Assembly: GCF_000420025.1 (NCBI RefSeq)
Contig: NZ_ATUD01000016.1
Span: forward strand, 1 to 64,000
Length of the DNA: 64,000 nt
Reading direction: 5' to 3'
DNA from: Patulibacter americanus DSM 16676
GTDB lineage: Bacteria; Actinomycetota; Thermoleophilia; Solirubrobacterales; Solirubrobacteraceae
The translations under genes were made by a program, and so were the position numbers. Shown here in pieces: positions 41,613 through 49,320 of the stretch. The notes under the pieces are model-generated. The model saw nothing but the letters and a program-made list of their open reading frames with translations. It was not told the DNA's origin and did no database searches. The first letter of the stretch is position 1. Every line of letters begins with the position of its first letter.

Positions 41613-42353
41613 CACCCCGTTCTCCCGCGCACGGGCCACCGCGGCCTCGAGTCCGCCCGTCCAGGCCGGCCCGTGGCCCGTGAGGCCCTTCGAGGCGCCC
41701 GTGGCGGCCAGGGCGTCGAGGGTGCGGAGGTTGCGCTCGCTGTCGGCCGTCGCGGCGCGGGCCACGACGCGGGGGCCACGCTTGCCGGTGTAGGGGTCGA
41801 GCATCACGAAGGCGTCGCCGACGATGACGGCGTCGCGATCGCGGAGGTGCAGCGAGGTGTGGCCGAGGGTGTGGCCGGGGGTGCGTACGAGGATCGGGTC
41901 GCCGGGGACCGCCAGCGTGTGGGTCGCGTCGTCGTAGCGGACGACCTCCTTGATCGCCGCCGGCCAGAACGCCCGGTTGCGGACGAGCGAGGCCACGATC
42001 GGCATCGCCTTGACCTGGGTGGCGAGGTAGAGGGAGCGCGGCCGCTCGTGGTCGTAGCGCGAGGGGTGGCGCGTGAGCGGGGCGTCGTTCTCGTGCACGT
42101 GGATCGGCACCCCGAGCTCCTTGCGGGCGCGCTCCGCGAAGCCGACGTGGTCGAAGTGGGCGTGGGTGAGGACGACGGCACGGACGTCGTCCGTGGTGCG
42201 CCCGATCGCCTTCAGCGCGTCCTGGAACGACCCCCACGAGGTGGGCACGCCGCAGTCGACGACGGTCAACCCGGCGTCGCCCTCGACGAGGTACCAGTTC
42301 GTGTAGGCGTCCTCGATGCGGTGGACGCCGGGTGCGACATCGGTCTCGAGCAT
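41607..42353 (-). CDS. MBL-fold metallo-hydrolase
   Basis: A 248-residue metallo-beta-lactamase-fold enzyme. MLETDVAPGVHRIEDAYTNW opens it, then VVLTHAHFDHVGFAERAR, the HxHxDH zinc motif, RTPGHTLGHTSLHLRDRDAV with the third metal His, VIVGDAFVMLDP with the bridging Asp and a late TGHGPAW. It is of the glyoxalase II/quorum-lactonase-like group; the substrate cannot be deduced. ATG 42353 is preferred over 42371. It is divergent from the 31-residue membrane protein and methyltransferase. Confidence 0.85.
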   Translation of the reverse strand: MLETDVAPGVHRIEDAYTNWYLVEGDAGLTVVDCGVPTSWGSFQDALKAIGRTTDDVRAVVLTHAHFDHVGFAERARKELGVPIHVHENDAPLTRHPSRYDHERPRSLYLATQVKAMPIVASLVRNRAFWPAAIKEVVRYDDATHTLAVPGDPILVRTPGHTLGHTSLHLRDRDAVIVGDAFVMLDPYTGKRGPRVVARAATADSERNLRTLDALAATGASKGLTGHGPAWTGGLEAAVARARENGVA

Positions 42354-42423
42354 GTCGCGGGGATACCCCATCGCCGCAGGGATACGCGCGCATGGCGCCG
42401 GGTTCCGCGGGTACCTCGCGAGG

Positions 42424-42519
42424 ATGCTCTTCTTCTCCTCCGGCCTGGGCTGCTTCGGCTCCCTCGTCCTGTCCGTCATCCTCACGCTGGCTTTGCTGTT
42501 CGTCCTGCGCGTCATATGA
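42424..42519 (+). CDS. Very small (31-residue) membrane protein
   Basis: MLFFSSGLGCFGSLVLSVIL followed by TLALLFVLRVI: essentially one transmembrane helix with a single Cys. Its stop overlaps the ATG of the methyltransferase in ATGA, which argues for translation of this tiny frame and for coupling with the downstream gene. Function unknown. Confidence 0.6.
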   Translation: MLFFSSGLGCFGSLVLSVILTLALLFVLRVI

Positions 42520-43193
42520 GGGCCGCCGTGCCCGCCCCGATCCGTGCGGGCCTGGCCGCGGCCGACCGCCTGCACGAGCGCCTGTTCGTCGCGGGGTACA
42601 CCCGGGTGCAGGAGCGCTCCGAGGCGGCCGGCATGCGCGGGATCCGGCGGGCGCTCGTCGCCGACGCCCACGGGCGGGTCCTCGAGGTCGGCGCCGGCAC
42701 CGGGCTGAACGTGGAGCACTACGGGGCCGGGGTGGACGAGCTGCTGCTCGTCGAGCCCGCGCCGGCGATGCGGGAGGCGCTCGTGGCGGCCACGGATGGG
42801 CGCTCGTCGGCGCCCGCCGTGCGGGTCCTGGACGGCACGGGGGAGGCGCTGCCCGCCGCCGACGGGTCCGTCGACACCGTGGTGGGGACCTTCGTGCTGT
42901 GCAGCGTCGACGACCCCGCGGCCGTGCTGCACGAGGTCGCGCGCGTGCTGCGGCCTGGCGGCCGCTACCTGGGCCTGGAGCACGTGCGCGCGGACACGCG
43001 GCTCGGGGCGGGGGCGCAGGACGCCGTCGCGCCGGCGTGGCGGTTCGCGGTCCGCGGCTGCCGCTGCAACCAGGACGCCGTCGCCGTCGTCGGCGCCAGC
43101 CCGCTCGAGGTCGAGGCCGTCGACCGGTTCGCCGGCCCGCGCCAGCCGTGGCCGGTGCGTCCGGGCGTGCGGATCGCCGCGCGGCGCCCCTGA
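42516..43193 (+). CDS. Class I SAM-dependent methyltransferase (UbiE/Methyltransf_11 type)
   Basis: A 225-residue methyltransferase. Motif I is VLEVGAGTGLNVEHYGAGVD, followed by LLLVEPAPAMREAL, GEALPAADGSVDTVVGTFVL (post-I/motif II) and EVARVLRPGGRYLGLEHVRA (motif III). The late stretch RGCRCNQDAV has a Cys-Arg-Cys motif. The type is that of small-molecule methyltransferases such as phosphatidylethanolamine or quinone methyltransferases; a membrane substrate would fit the coupled 31-residue membrane protein. ATG 42516 is fixed by the ATGA overlap. Confidence 0.83.
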   Translation: MRAAVPAPIRAGLAAADRLHERLFVAGYTRVQERSEAAGMRGIRRALVADAHGRVLEVGAGTGLNVEHYGAGVDELLLVEPAPAMREALVAATDGRSSAPAVRVLDGTGEALPAADGSVDTVVGTFVLCSVDDPAAVLHEVARVLRPGGRYLGLEHVRADTRLGAGAQDAVAPAWRFAVRGCRCNQDAVAVVGASPLEVEAVDRFAGPRQPWPVRPGVRIAARRP

Positions 43194-43332
43194 CGCCGCG
43201 AGGCTCACGACCGACCAGCTCCGGCCGCGTCCGACCGGCTCCGCCGGGATCGCGACCGATCCCCTCCGCCCGCGTCCGTAGCATCGCCCCGATGGTCCCC
43301 CCGCTCGACCCCGCTGCCGCCGGTCGCCCCGC

Positions 43333-43902
43333 GTGACCCTGCGCGAGCTCCACGAGCGGATCGCGGCCACGCAGCCCGCGCACTGGCGGCTCCTGCCGGC
43401 CGGGCCGGGGTTCGGCGGCGGCGGGGCGACCCGGGCGGTCGCCGAGGAGGACGAGGGCGAGGGCGACGGCTCGGGAGCGGTCCAGGGAGACGACGCCGGC
43501 GCCCGGCCCGGCACGCCGAACGCCTCGGACGCCGGCCACCTCCACCGCGCAGTGCTCCGCGCCGACGTCGACCTCGTCCTCACGTGGGGCCTGCGCGAGT
43601 CGCCGCGGGACTACTTCGAGCCGTGGCTCGGCAACCTGGGCCGGATGAGCGAGGTGCGCTGCGACCGCATCCTGCTCGACGTGCTCTGGCGGGGGTCGCT
43701 CGTCGACCGGCTGCTGGGCCTGGCGTTCCGCGACTTCCTGCTGCCGTTCCCGCGCTCACGCACCCCGCGGGTCAAGGGCCTGCCCGACCGCTTCTACGCT
43801 CGCGACGAGACCCCGGCGTGGAAGCTCGCGCACGAGCTGACCTTCCCCGACGGCGTGGCGTTCGAGCGCGTCGGGCACCGCTCGGGCCTGCGGGTCGAGT
43901 AG
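43333..43902 (+). CDS. Hypothetical protein, 189 residues
   Basis: A soluble protein with GTG start. A short N-terminal helix (LRELHERIAATQPAHWRLLP) is followed by ~45 low-complexity Gly/Ala/Asp/Glu residues (AEEDEGEGDGSGAVQGDDAG) and a C-terminal domain with LVLTWGLRESPRDYFEPWLG, CDRILLDVLWRGSLVDRLLG and RVKGLPDRFYARDETPAWKL. The C-terminal sequence looks conserved but is not one I recognise. It lies 9 bp upstream of the DMT exporter gene. Confidence 0.6.
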   Translation: MTLRELHERIAATQPAHWRLLPAGPGFGGGGATRAVAEEDEGEGDGSGAVQGDDAGARPGTPNASDAGHLHRAVLRADVDLVLTWGLRESPRDYFEPWLGNLGRMSEVRCDRILLDVLWRGSLVDRLLGLAFRDFLLPFPRSRTPRVKGLPDRFYARDETPAWKLAHELTFPDGVAFERVGHRSGLRVE

Positions 43903-43911
43903 GCCGCCGAG

Positions 43912-44865
43912 GTGGTCGCCGCCCTCGCGGGTCCCCGCGTGATGTCGGTGCTCGGCGCGCTGACGATCGCGTTCTCGAGCATCCTGGTGAAGGTCGCCGA
44001 CGTCTCGCCGTCGACCGCGGCGATCTTCCGCTGCGTCTACGCCATCCCGGCCCTCCTGCTGCTGGCGTGGTGGGAGTCCCGGGGCGCCGACGCGCCCGTC
44101 CGCGGCGCCCGGGAGCGCCGCCTGGCGTGGGCGGCCGGCGTGTTCTTCGCGGCGGACCTGCTCTTCTGGCACCACGCGATCCAGGACGTCGGCGCCGGGC
44201 TCGCGACCGTGCTCGCCAACCTGCAGGTGGCCCTCGTGCCGCTCGTGGCGTGGGCCGTGCTCTCCGAGCACCCCGGCCGCCGCGTGCTCGCCGCCCTCCC
44301 GGTGGTCCTCGGCGGCGTCGTGCTGATCTCGGGCGTCCTCGACCAGGGCGCCTACGGCGAGCACCCGCTGCGCGGCGCCGTCTTCGGCGTGCTCACGGGC
44401 CTGACCTACGCCGGATTCCTGCTGCTCCTGCGCGCGGCCACCGTCGACCACACCCGCCCCGCGGGACCGCTGTGCGACGCGACGATCTCGAGCGCCCTCG
44501 TGGCGATCGCGGCCGGCCTGGTCGTCGGTGACGCCGACCTGCTGCCCTCCTGGCCCGCGCACGCCTGGCTGCTGACCCTGGCCCTGACCTCGCAGGTCCT
44601 CGGCTGGATGCTGATCTCGCGCGCCCTGCCGCAGCTCCCGGCGGCCCTGACCTCGGTGATCCTCACGATCCAGCCGATGGGCTCGGTGCTCCTGGGGGTC
44701 GTGCTGCTCGGGGAGTCGCCGACCGCGCTGCAGCTCGTGGGCGTGGGCGCGGTCCTGTGCGGGCTGGTGATCGTGACGGCCCCGTCGCGGCGGGGGCCGC
44801 GGGGCGGGGCGGACGGGGCATCGGTGGCGGCCGGCGAGGCGCCGACGGGGGCCGCGGCGCGATAG
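43912..44865 (+). CDS. EamA/DMT family transporter
   Basis: A 317-residue protein with ten predicted helices in two EamA halves. The first half starts VMSVLGALTIAFSSILVKVA and includes FRCVYAIPALLLLAWWESRG; the second includes GAVFGVLTGLTYAGFLLLLR and LTSVILTIQPMGSVLLGVVL with LGESPTALQLVGVGAVLCGL (the conserved GE motif before the last helix). Such transporters export metabolites or amino acids. GTG 43912 or ATG 43942 may be the start. The C-terminal tail is Gly/Ala-rich. Confidence 0.88.
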   Translation: MVAALAGPRVMSVLGALTIAFSSILVKVADVSPSTAAIFRCVYAIPALLLLAWWESRGADAPVRGARERRLAWAAGVFFAADLLFWHHAIQDVGAGLATVLANLQVALVPLVAWAVLSEHPGRRVLAALPVVLGGVVLISGVLDQGAYGEHPLRGAVFGVLTGLTYAGFLLLLRAATVDHTRPAGPLCDATISSALVAIAAGLVVGDADLLPSWPAHAWLLTLALTSQVLGWMLISRALPQLPAALTSVILTIQPMGSVLLGVVLLGESPTALQLVGVGAVLCGLVIVTAPSRRGPRGGADGASVAAGEAPTGAAAR

Positions 44866-44949
44866 GGAACGGTCGATGGACGTCTCGCGCAAGAACGCCT
44901 GCTCAGTCGTACATCGCCGTCCCGGCCCCGATGCATAGGCCTCCGCGTG

Positions 44950-44963
44950 CGAACATACGTTCG
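44950..44963. promoter_or_regulatory. Perfect LexA/SOS box
   Basis: CGAACATACGTTCG matches the Gram-positive/actinobacterial LexA operator CGAAC-N4-GTTCG exactly. It ends 2 bp before the TTG of the 101-residue protein at 44966 and has no other adjacent promoter to serve, since the upstream DMT gene ends in the same direction at 44865. Confidence 0.8.
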
Positions 44964-44965
44964 CC

Positions 44966-45271
44966 TTGGATCCCTCGAGTCACGAGCTGCGCGGCGCGAT
45001 CATCGACTACCTCCGCGACGTGGTCGGGATGGACGACCGCTGGGCCGAGCACCACGGCCGCAACCTCGCACGCACCGCCCTGCAGATCGCGGGACGCGAC
45101 GCGCTCGTCGAGGCGACGCGGTGCCGGCGGATGCTCGACCACGAGGTCGCCCGCTCCCGCGCCGCGCAGGCCGAGCTCGTCGCGCTGCGCGTGGCGCTGC
45201 ACCGCTACGCCACGCAGGAGCACGACGAGGGGGCGGCGGCGCGGGCGGTGTTGCGCGGGTTCCTGCGGTGA
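44966..45271 (+). CDS. Hypothetical 101-residue protein under SOS control
   Basis: A soluble, mostly helical protein: DPSSHELRGAIIDYLRDVVG, MDDRWAEHHGRNLARTALQI, GRDALVEATRCRRMLDHEVA and a C-terminal RAVLRGFLR. TTG 44966 is the only start before ATG 45029 because an in-frame stop lies at 44936. The perfect LexA box immediately upstream suggests induction by DNA damage. It has no motif I recognise; a damage-response effector, an inhibitor of division or a nuclease regulator are all open. The close box-to-start distance implies a leaderless or very short-leader message, or a start at 45029. Confidence 0.62.
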   Translation: MDPSSHELRGAIIDYLRDVVGMDDRWAEHHGRNLARTALQIAGRDALVEATRCRRMLDHEVARSRAAQAELVALRVALHRYATQEHDEGAAARAVLRGFLR

Positions 45272-45480
45272 GGGCGTCGGGACGTCCCGGGCGCTCCCCG
45301 CCGGCGGGGCCCATCGGCATCCCTTCTGGCTCCGGGCCGCTTCGTTCTTGGCGACGGGGGCCTCCGGGGTGAAGCTGGCTTGGTCCGCCGCGGGCGTCCG
45401 CGGCGCCGCCCGCCCCGTACCTCGGCGGGGGTGGAGTGGGTCCACGGCGGGCACCGGCATCGACTCGAAGGAGCAGGACC

Positions 45481-45942
45481 TTGTCCGCCAAGTTCACCGG
45501 ACGCTGCGAGTGCGGCGCCATCACGTACGAGTTCAACAACGCCCCCGACTTCGTCGCGGACTGCTACTGCAAGGACTGTCAGCGGTCCTCGGGTGGCGTC
45601 ATGGCGTCGTACTTCAGCGTCGCCGAGGACGACTTCAAGCTCCTCAGCGGCAACCCGCGTCCCTACGCCTACGTGGCCGACAGCGGCAACACGCTCGAGC
45701 GCAACTTCTGTCCCGACTGCGGCGCCCGCGTCTTCACGAACAAGCTCTCGGGCTTCCCGGGCACGGTGTTCGTGATGCTCGGCAGCCTCGACGACCCCGA
45801 GACCGTCAGGCCGCCGATCACGGAGATCTTCACGGCGCGCCGCATCTCCTGGACCAAGCCGCTCGACGTGCCGCAGCACTGGGCCCGTCCCGACGTGGAC
45901 GAGGGCATCGCCCGGCAGCACATGCCCGGAGGCTGCGGCTGA
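45481..45942 (+). CDS. GFA (glutathione-dependent formaldehyde-activating/CENP-V) family protein
   Basis: A 153-residue zinc-binding protein. The Cys ligands are placed as the family requires: GRCECGAITYEF, DCYCKDCQRSSGG and FCPDCGARVFTNKL. TTG 45481 is preferred because AAGGAG lies 7 bp upstream; the 15 residues before it look non-coding. Members have the Mss4-like fold and are poorly characterised; the glutathione-dependent formaldehyde-activating activity is known only for one. The preceding 209-bp gap (45272-45480) holds only the palindrome CCCCGCCGGCGGGG (45296-45309). It ends before the bidirectional terminator at 45973. Confidence 0.88.
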   Translation: MSAKFTGRCECGAITYEFNNAPDFVADCYCKDCQRSSGGVMASYFSVAEDDFKLLSGNPRPYAYVADSGNTLERNFCPDCGARVFTNKLSGFPGTVFVMLGSLDDPETVRPPITEIFTARRISWTKPLDVPQHWARPDVDEGIARQHMPGGCG

Positions 45943-45972
45943 GGGCCGCGCCCGTCCAGCCCCCCAGAACGA

Positions 45973-45999
45973 CGAAGGCCCCGCCATGCGGGGCCTTCG
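45973..45999. terminator. Bidirectional terminator between GFA gene and tRNA-Val
   Basis: CGAAGGCCCCGC / GCGGGGCCTTCG, a 12-bp perfect stem with a 3-base loop. It lies 30 bp after the GFA stop and 7 bp beyond the tRNA 3' end on the other strand, so it can end both transcripts. Confidence 0.75.
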
Positions 46000-46006
46000 G
46001 TGTTCA

Positions 46007-46080
46007 TGGGCATAACTGGACTCGAACCAGTGACCTCTCGCGTGTGAAGCGAGCGCTCTAACCAACTGAGCTATACGCCC
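46007..46080 (-). tRNA. tRNA-Val (anticodon CAC)
   Basis: Read on the - strand, the acceptor stem is GGGCGTA / TATGCCC with discriminator A, the D-arm contains AGCTCAGTTGGTTAGAGC, the anticodon arm is CTCGC-TTCACAC-GCGAG with anticodon CAC (GUG codons, Val), and the T-arm has CTGGTTCGAGTCCAG. All four arms pair. No CCA is encoded. The terminator hairpin at 45973-45999 follows directly. Confidence 0.96.
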
Positions 46081-46183
46081 GGAGAGTCGTAGAGAGTAGC
46101 GCGCCGCGCGCGGACGCGTCCTCTGACGGCGGGTCGTCCCGCCCGTGCTACCCGCGCGCCGCCGTTCATGGGATCCTTAGGCG

Positions 46184-46558
46184 ATGGAAGAGCGCGAAGA
46201 GCCGTACGGGCGCGAAGAGGCGGCGAAGGGGACCATCAACGACTCCGAGGCCGCGGGCCTGCACCGCACGGACGATGAGGGTCCGGCGCAGCCCAGCGAC
46301 GAGGCCGAGGACCGCAACAAGTCGCCCCGTGGCGGCGCCCGCTTCGACGACGACGAGATCGCCGTCGACCCGGAGGACGCCCCCACGGCCAACGCGTTCC
46401 TCATCCGCATCACCGGCGTGATGTTCGTCCTCGTCGGCCTGCTGGTGCTCGCGGGCATCACGCACTCCACGGTCTTCCTCGTCATCGCGCTCGTCGCGAT
46501 CCCGGTCGGCGCGTACTTCGTGCTGAAGGCCGTGTTCCAGATGATGGCCGGCGACTGA
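46184..46558 (+). CDS. Hypothetical membrane protein with acidic N-terminal domain
   Basis: A 124-residue protein. The first ~68 residues are very acidic and polar (EEREEPYGREEAAKGTINDS, RFDDDEIAVDPEDAPTA). Two adjacent hydrophobic helices follow (IRITGVMFVLVGLLVLAGIT and TVFLVIALVAIPVGAYFVLK), ending QMMAGD. The predicted topology is a helical hairpin with the acidic domain in the cytoplasm. Not recognised. Confidence 0.7.
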   Translation: MEEREEPYGREEAAKGTINDSEAAGLHRTDDEGPAQPSDEAEDRNKSPRGGARFDDDEIAVDPEDAPTANAFLIRITGVMFVLVGLLVLAGITHSTVFLVIALVAIPVGAYFVLKAVFQMMAGD

Positions 46559-46760
46559 CCGACGACACCGTCGCCTCCGGGCGACGTGCGCGGTCCGGCC
46601 GCGGCCCGGCCGCGAGCACCGAGGTCCGGCCCCGGCCGCTCGCGCAGCGCCGGCGCCCGGTCACCGCGGCGCCGGGCAGGGCGGGCGCCCGGTCTTCGCG
46701 GCGCTCGCTAGGATCGCCAGACGCGTACGGCGGGATGAGCCCGTCGTCGACGGCATCGAT

Positions 46761-46856
46761 GGGGGAGTCCCCGTGCGACGCCGGCCCGTGAACCAGGTCA
46801 GGTCCGGAAGGAAGCAGCCTTAAGCGGTAGTCGGTGGGCGCGCGGGTGCCTCCCCC
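46761..46856 (+). ncRNA. ffs: Signal recognition particle RNA (4.5S-type)
   Basis: The near-invariant domain IV is present: CAGGTCAGGTCCGGAAGGAA then GCAGCC (about 46794-46819), with the GGAA tetraloop and the asymmetric Ffh-binding loop. The ends pair, GGGGGAG (46761-46767) with CTCCCCC (46850-46856), giving the ~96-base hairpin typical of small bacterial SRP RNA. The exact 5' end is uncertain, and transcription could start 30-40 bases earlier. The upstream gap 46559-46760 is GC-rich with several potential stems and a -10-like TAGGAT at 46709. Confidence 0.95.
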
Positions 46857-46914
46857 GGAGTCGTCGGCGACGGGCTGATTTCGTGTCGGCGCCGCGGCGC
46901 ATAGGGTGGACGGC

Positions 46915-47655
46915 ATGACCGGCCTCGCTCCCGCGATCACCCTCCACGTGCTGCCGCCCTCGCCGCCGTGCCACACGGTCGAGGCCGCGCTCCAGCTCAA
47001 GGGCCTGCCGTACGAGCGCGTCGACTTCGCGCCCGGCCCGCACGTGGCGCAGATGGAGGAGATCTACGGTGCGGGCCGCACGACGGTCCCCGGGATCCTC
47101 GTCGACGGCGAGCCCGTCCACGGCTCCGTCACGATCCTCGAGCGGCTCGAGCAGATCCAGCCCGAGCCCGCCCTCTACCCGGCGCCGATCGCCGAGGCCG
47201 TGCACGAGGCCGAGCGGTGGGGCGAGGCGGAGTTCCAGGACCTCGCGCGGTACATCCCGTGGGGCGCCCTGTACTTCCGCCCCGAGTCGCTGGGCACCTT
47301 CGGCGGCGCCGGCCAGCTCGACGCGGCCGGCACGGACTACGCCATCAAGGTCATCCGCGCCACGTGGAAGTACCACGGCCTGACCGCCCAGACGCTGTTC
47401 GACAGCCTGCAGGGCCTGCCGGAGAAGCTCGACCGGATCGACGCGCTCGCCGCCGACGGCACCATCGGCACCGACCACGTCACCGCCGCCGACCTGCAGA
47501 TCGGGGCGTCGCTCCGCACCCTGCTCGTCGTCGAGGACCTGCACCCGCTGATCGTGGGCCGCCCGGGCGAGGAGATCGCCCGCCGCCTGTTCCCGGACAA
47601 CCCGGGCCTCGTGCCCGCCGGCGCCCTGCCCAAGGGCTGGGTGCCGACGCGGTAG
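46915..47655 (+). CDS. Glutathione S-transferase family protein
   Basis: A 246-residue GST-fold protein. The thioredoxin-like N-terminal domain reads ITLHVLPPSPPCHTVEAALQ, then LPYERVDFAPGP and RTTVPGILVDGEPVHGSVTI with the cis-Pro of the VP motif. PPCHTV places a Cys in the catalytic region. The C-terminal helical domain ends with TAADLQIGASLRTLLVVEDL. Because most actinobacteria lack glutathione, mycothiol or a structural role is likely. TAGGGT lies seven bases before ATG 46915, again leaderless-like. Confidence 0.82.
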   Translation: MTGLAPAITLHVLPPSPPCHTVEAALQLKGLPYERVDFAPGPHVAQMEEIYGAGRTTVPGILVDGEPVHGSVTILERLEQIQPEPALYPAPIAEAVHEAERWGEAEFQDLARYIPWGALYFRPESLGTFGGAGQLDAAGTDYAIKVIRATWKYHGLTAQTLFDSLQGLPEKLDRIDALAADGTIGTDHVTAADLQIGASLRTLLVVEDLHPLIVGRPGEEIARRLFPDNPGLVPAGALPKGWVPTR

Positions 47656-47661
47656 GGGCCG

Positions 47662-48360
47662 CTACCAGGCCACGACGCCCTCGGCCTCGAAGAACGTGCC
47701 CGTCGGGCCGTCCGGGCCCAGCAGCGCGGCCTGCACGATGGGCTCGACGCCGACCTCGACGGTCAGCGGCCCGAGGTGGTCGTTGAGGTCGGTGGCCGAG
47801 AACCCCGGGTTGACGGCGTTGACCCGGGCGCGGGGCAGCGCGCGGGCGAGTTTCACGGTCACCATGTTCAGCGCCGCCTTCGACGCGGGGTAGGCCACCG
47901 GCAGGTAGCCGTGCTCGAACAGCTCCGGGTCGGTGGTGGAGCGTCCGAGCGAGCCGAGGCTGCTCGAGACGTTCACGACGACGGGGGCCGGCGACGCCTG
48001 CAGCAGCGGCCAGCAGGCGATGGCGAGGCGCATCGGGCCGAGCACGTTGGTGTCCATGATCGCGTTCATCGCCGCGACATCGGTGTCGACGAACGGCGTG
48101 GCCATGCCGTCGGCGATGGCGGCGTTGTTCACCAGCACGTCGAGGCCGCCCGCGGCGGCGATCGTCGCGACGGCAGCGTCGATGGTGTCCTGGCGCGTGA
48201 CGTCGAGGGCGACGAAGCGGACGCCGAGCTCGTCCGCCGTCGCGCGGCCGGCCTGCTCGTCGCGGGCGCCGATCCAGACGTCGTGGCCGGCGGCGTGCAG
48301 GCGGCGGGCGGTCTCGCGGCCGAGGCCCTTGTTGCCGCCGGTGATGAGGGAAGTGGTCAT
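47662..48360 (-). CDS. SDR family NAD(P)-dependent oxidoreductase
   Basis: A 232-residue short-chain dehydrogenase. The coenzyme motif is TGGNKGLG (TGxxxGxG, residues 7-14), NNAAIADG is the NNAG equivalent, VVNVSSSLGSLGR holds the catalytic Ser and YPASKAALN the Tyr/Lys pair. VNAVNPGFSATDLNDHLGPL follows. The substrate is unknown. It is divergent from the XRE-type regulator at 48462, a frequent pairing in actinobacteria, so that regulator probably controls it. Confidence 0.88.
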   Translation of the reverse strand: MTTSLITGGNKGLGRETARRLHAAGHDVWIGARDEQAGRATADELGVRFVALDVTRQDTIDAAVATIAAAGGLDVLVNNAAIADGMATPFVDTDVAAMNAIMDTNVLGPMRLAIACWPLLQASPAPVVVNVSSSLGSLGRSTTDPELFEHGYLPVAYPASKAALNMVTVKLARALPRARVNAVNPGFSATDLNDHLGPLTVEVGVEPIVQAALLGPDGPTGTFFEAEGVVAW

Positions 48361-48461
48361 GGGCACAGCGTTCCGCGCTTCCTCGTCCGGCAAAAGAGAC
48401 CGCGTGAGGCGGGTACCCGCAGGGCGACCTTCCGCCCGCCGGAACGCGCGATCATGGAGGC

Positions 48462-49313
48462 GTGGATCCGAACGACCTCGGGAGCTGCCTGCGCACCTGG
48501 CGCGACCGCCTCGACCCCGCCGTCGCCGGCATCGCACCCACGCGTCGGCGGCGTACGCCCGGCCTGCGTCGGCAGGAAGTGGCCACGCTCGCCGGCCTGT
48601 CGGTCGAGTACCTGGCCCGTCTGGAGCAGGGGCGTGCGGCGCGGCCGTCGGCCGAGGTCCTGGGGCCGCTGGCGCGGGCGCTGCGCTTGAGCGCGGACGA
48701 GCGCGACCACCTCTTCCGCCTGGCCGGCCACGCCGTCCCCGGGGCCGGTAGCGCGGGCCGGCACGTGACGCCCGCGGTCGCGCGCATCGTCGATCGCCTG
48801 GGCGACGCCGCCGTTCGCGTGATCGACGTGGAGTGGAACGTGGTGCTCAGCAATCCCCTCGCGGTCGCCCTCCTGGGCCCCGAGGCGAGCGCCCCCGGTC
48901 GGCCGGGCAACGTGCTGCTTCGCCAGTTCACCGACGTGCCCAGCCGTGTCGTCCAGACCGTGGAGGAGCGGGACGCCTTCGAGGCGCACGCCGTCGCGGA
49001 CCTGCGCGACGCCCTGGGCCGCTTCCCCGGGGACGACCGCCTGCGGGCGTTCGTGGACGACCTGCGGCGGACGAGCGACCGCTTCCGCACGCGGTGGGAG
49101 ACGGGCGCCGTCGCGCCCTCCCGGGGAATCCTCAAGCGGATCGTGCATCCCGATGTCGGCGAGATCGTCGTGGACTGCGACGTGCTCGCGGACGCGTCGT
49201 CGGACCTGCGGCTCGTGGTCTACAGCGCCGAGACGGGTACGCCCGCGGCGCGCGCCCTCGCGCTGCTCGACGCGATCGGCACGCAGGACCTGGCGGTGGA
49301 GTCGGCCGGCTGA
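48462..49313 (+). CDS. XRE-type HTH regulator with MmyB-like ligand domain
   Basis: A 283-residue regulator. The N-terminal HTH is RRRTPGLRRQEVATLAGLSV followed by EYLARLEQGRAARPSAEVLG and PLARALRLSADERDHLFRLA. The C-terminal part (IVDRLGDAAVRVIDVEWNVV, LLRQFTDVPSRVV, LRLVVYSAETGTPAARALAL) matches the MmyB-like ligand-binding region of this actinobacterial family. GTG 48462 begins it. It faces the SDR gene across 101 bp and is likely its regulator. Confidence 0.88.
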   Translation: MDPNDLGSCLRTWRDRLDPAVAGIAPTRRRRTPGLRRQEVATLAGLSVEYLARLEQGRAARPSAEVLGPLARALRLSADERDHLFRLAGHAVPGAGSAGRHVTPAVARIVDRLGDAAVRVIDVEWNVVLSNPLAVALLGPEASAPGRPGNVLLRQFTDVPSRVVQTVEERDAFEAHAVADLRDALGRFPGDDRLRAFVDDLRRTSDRFRTRWETGAVAPSRGILKRIVHPDVGEIVVDCDVLADASSDLRLVVYSAETGTPAARALALLDAIGTQDLAVESAG

Positions 49314-49320
49314 GGGAGCC

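Noticed and set aside
46007-46080. tRNA-Val as an integration site of a mobile element
   Set aside because: No integrase, no direct repeat of the tRNA 3' end and no foreign-looking composition were seen on either side.
46482-47000. Protein-coding frame on the - strand over 46761-46856
   Set aside because: This stretch is the SRP RNA, recognised by its invariant GGTCAGGTCCGGAAGGAAGC core.
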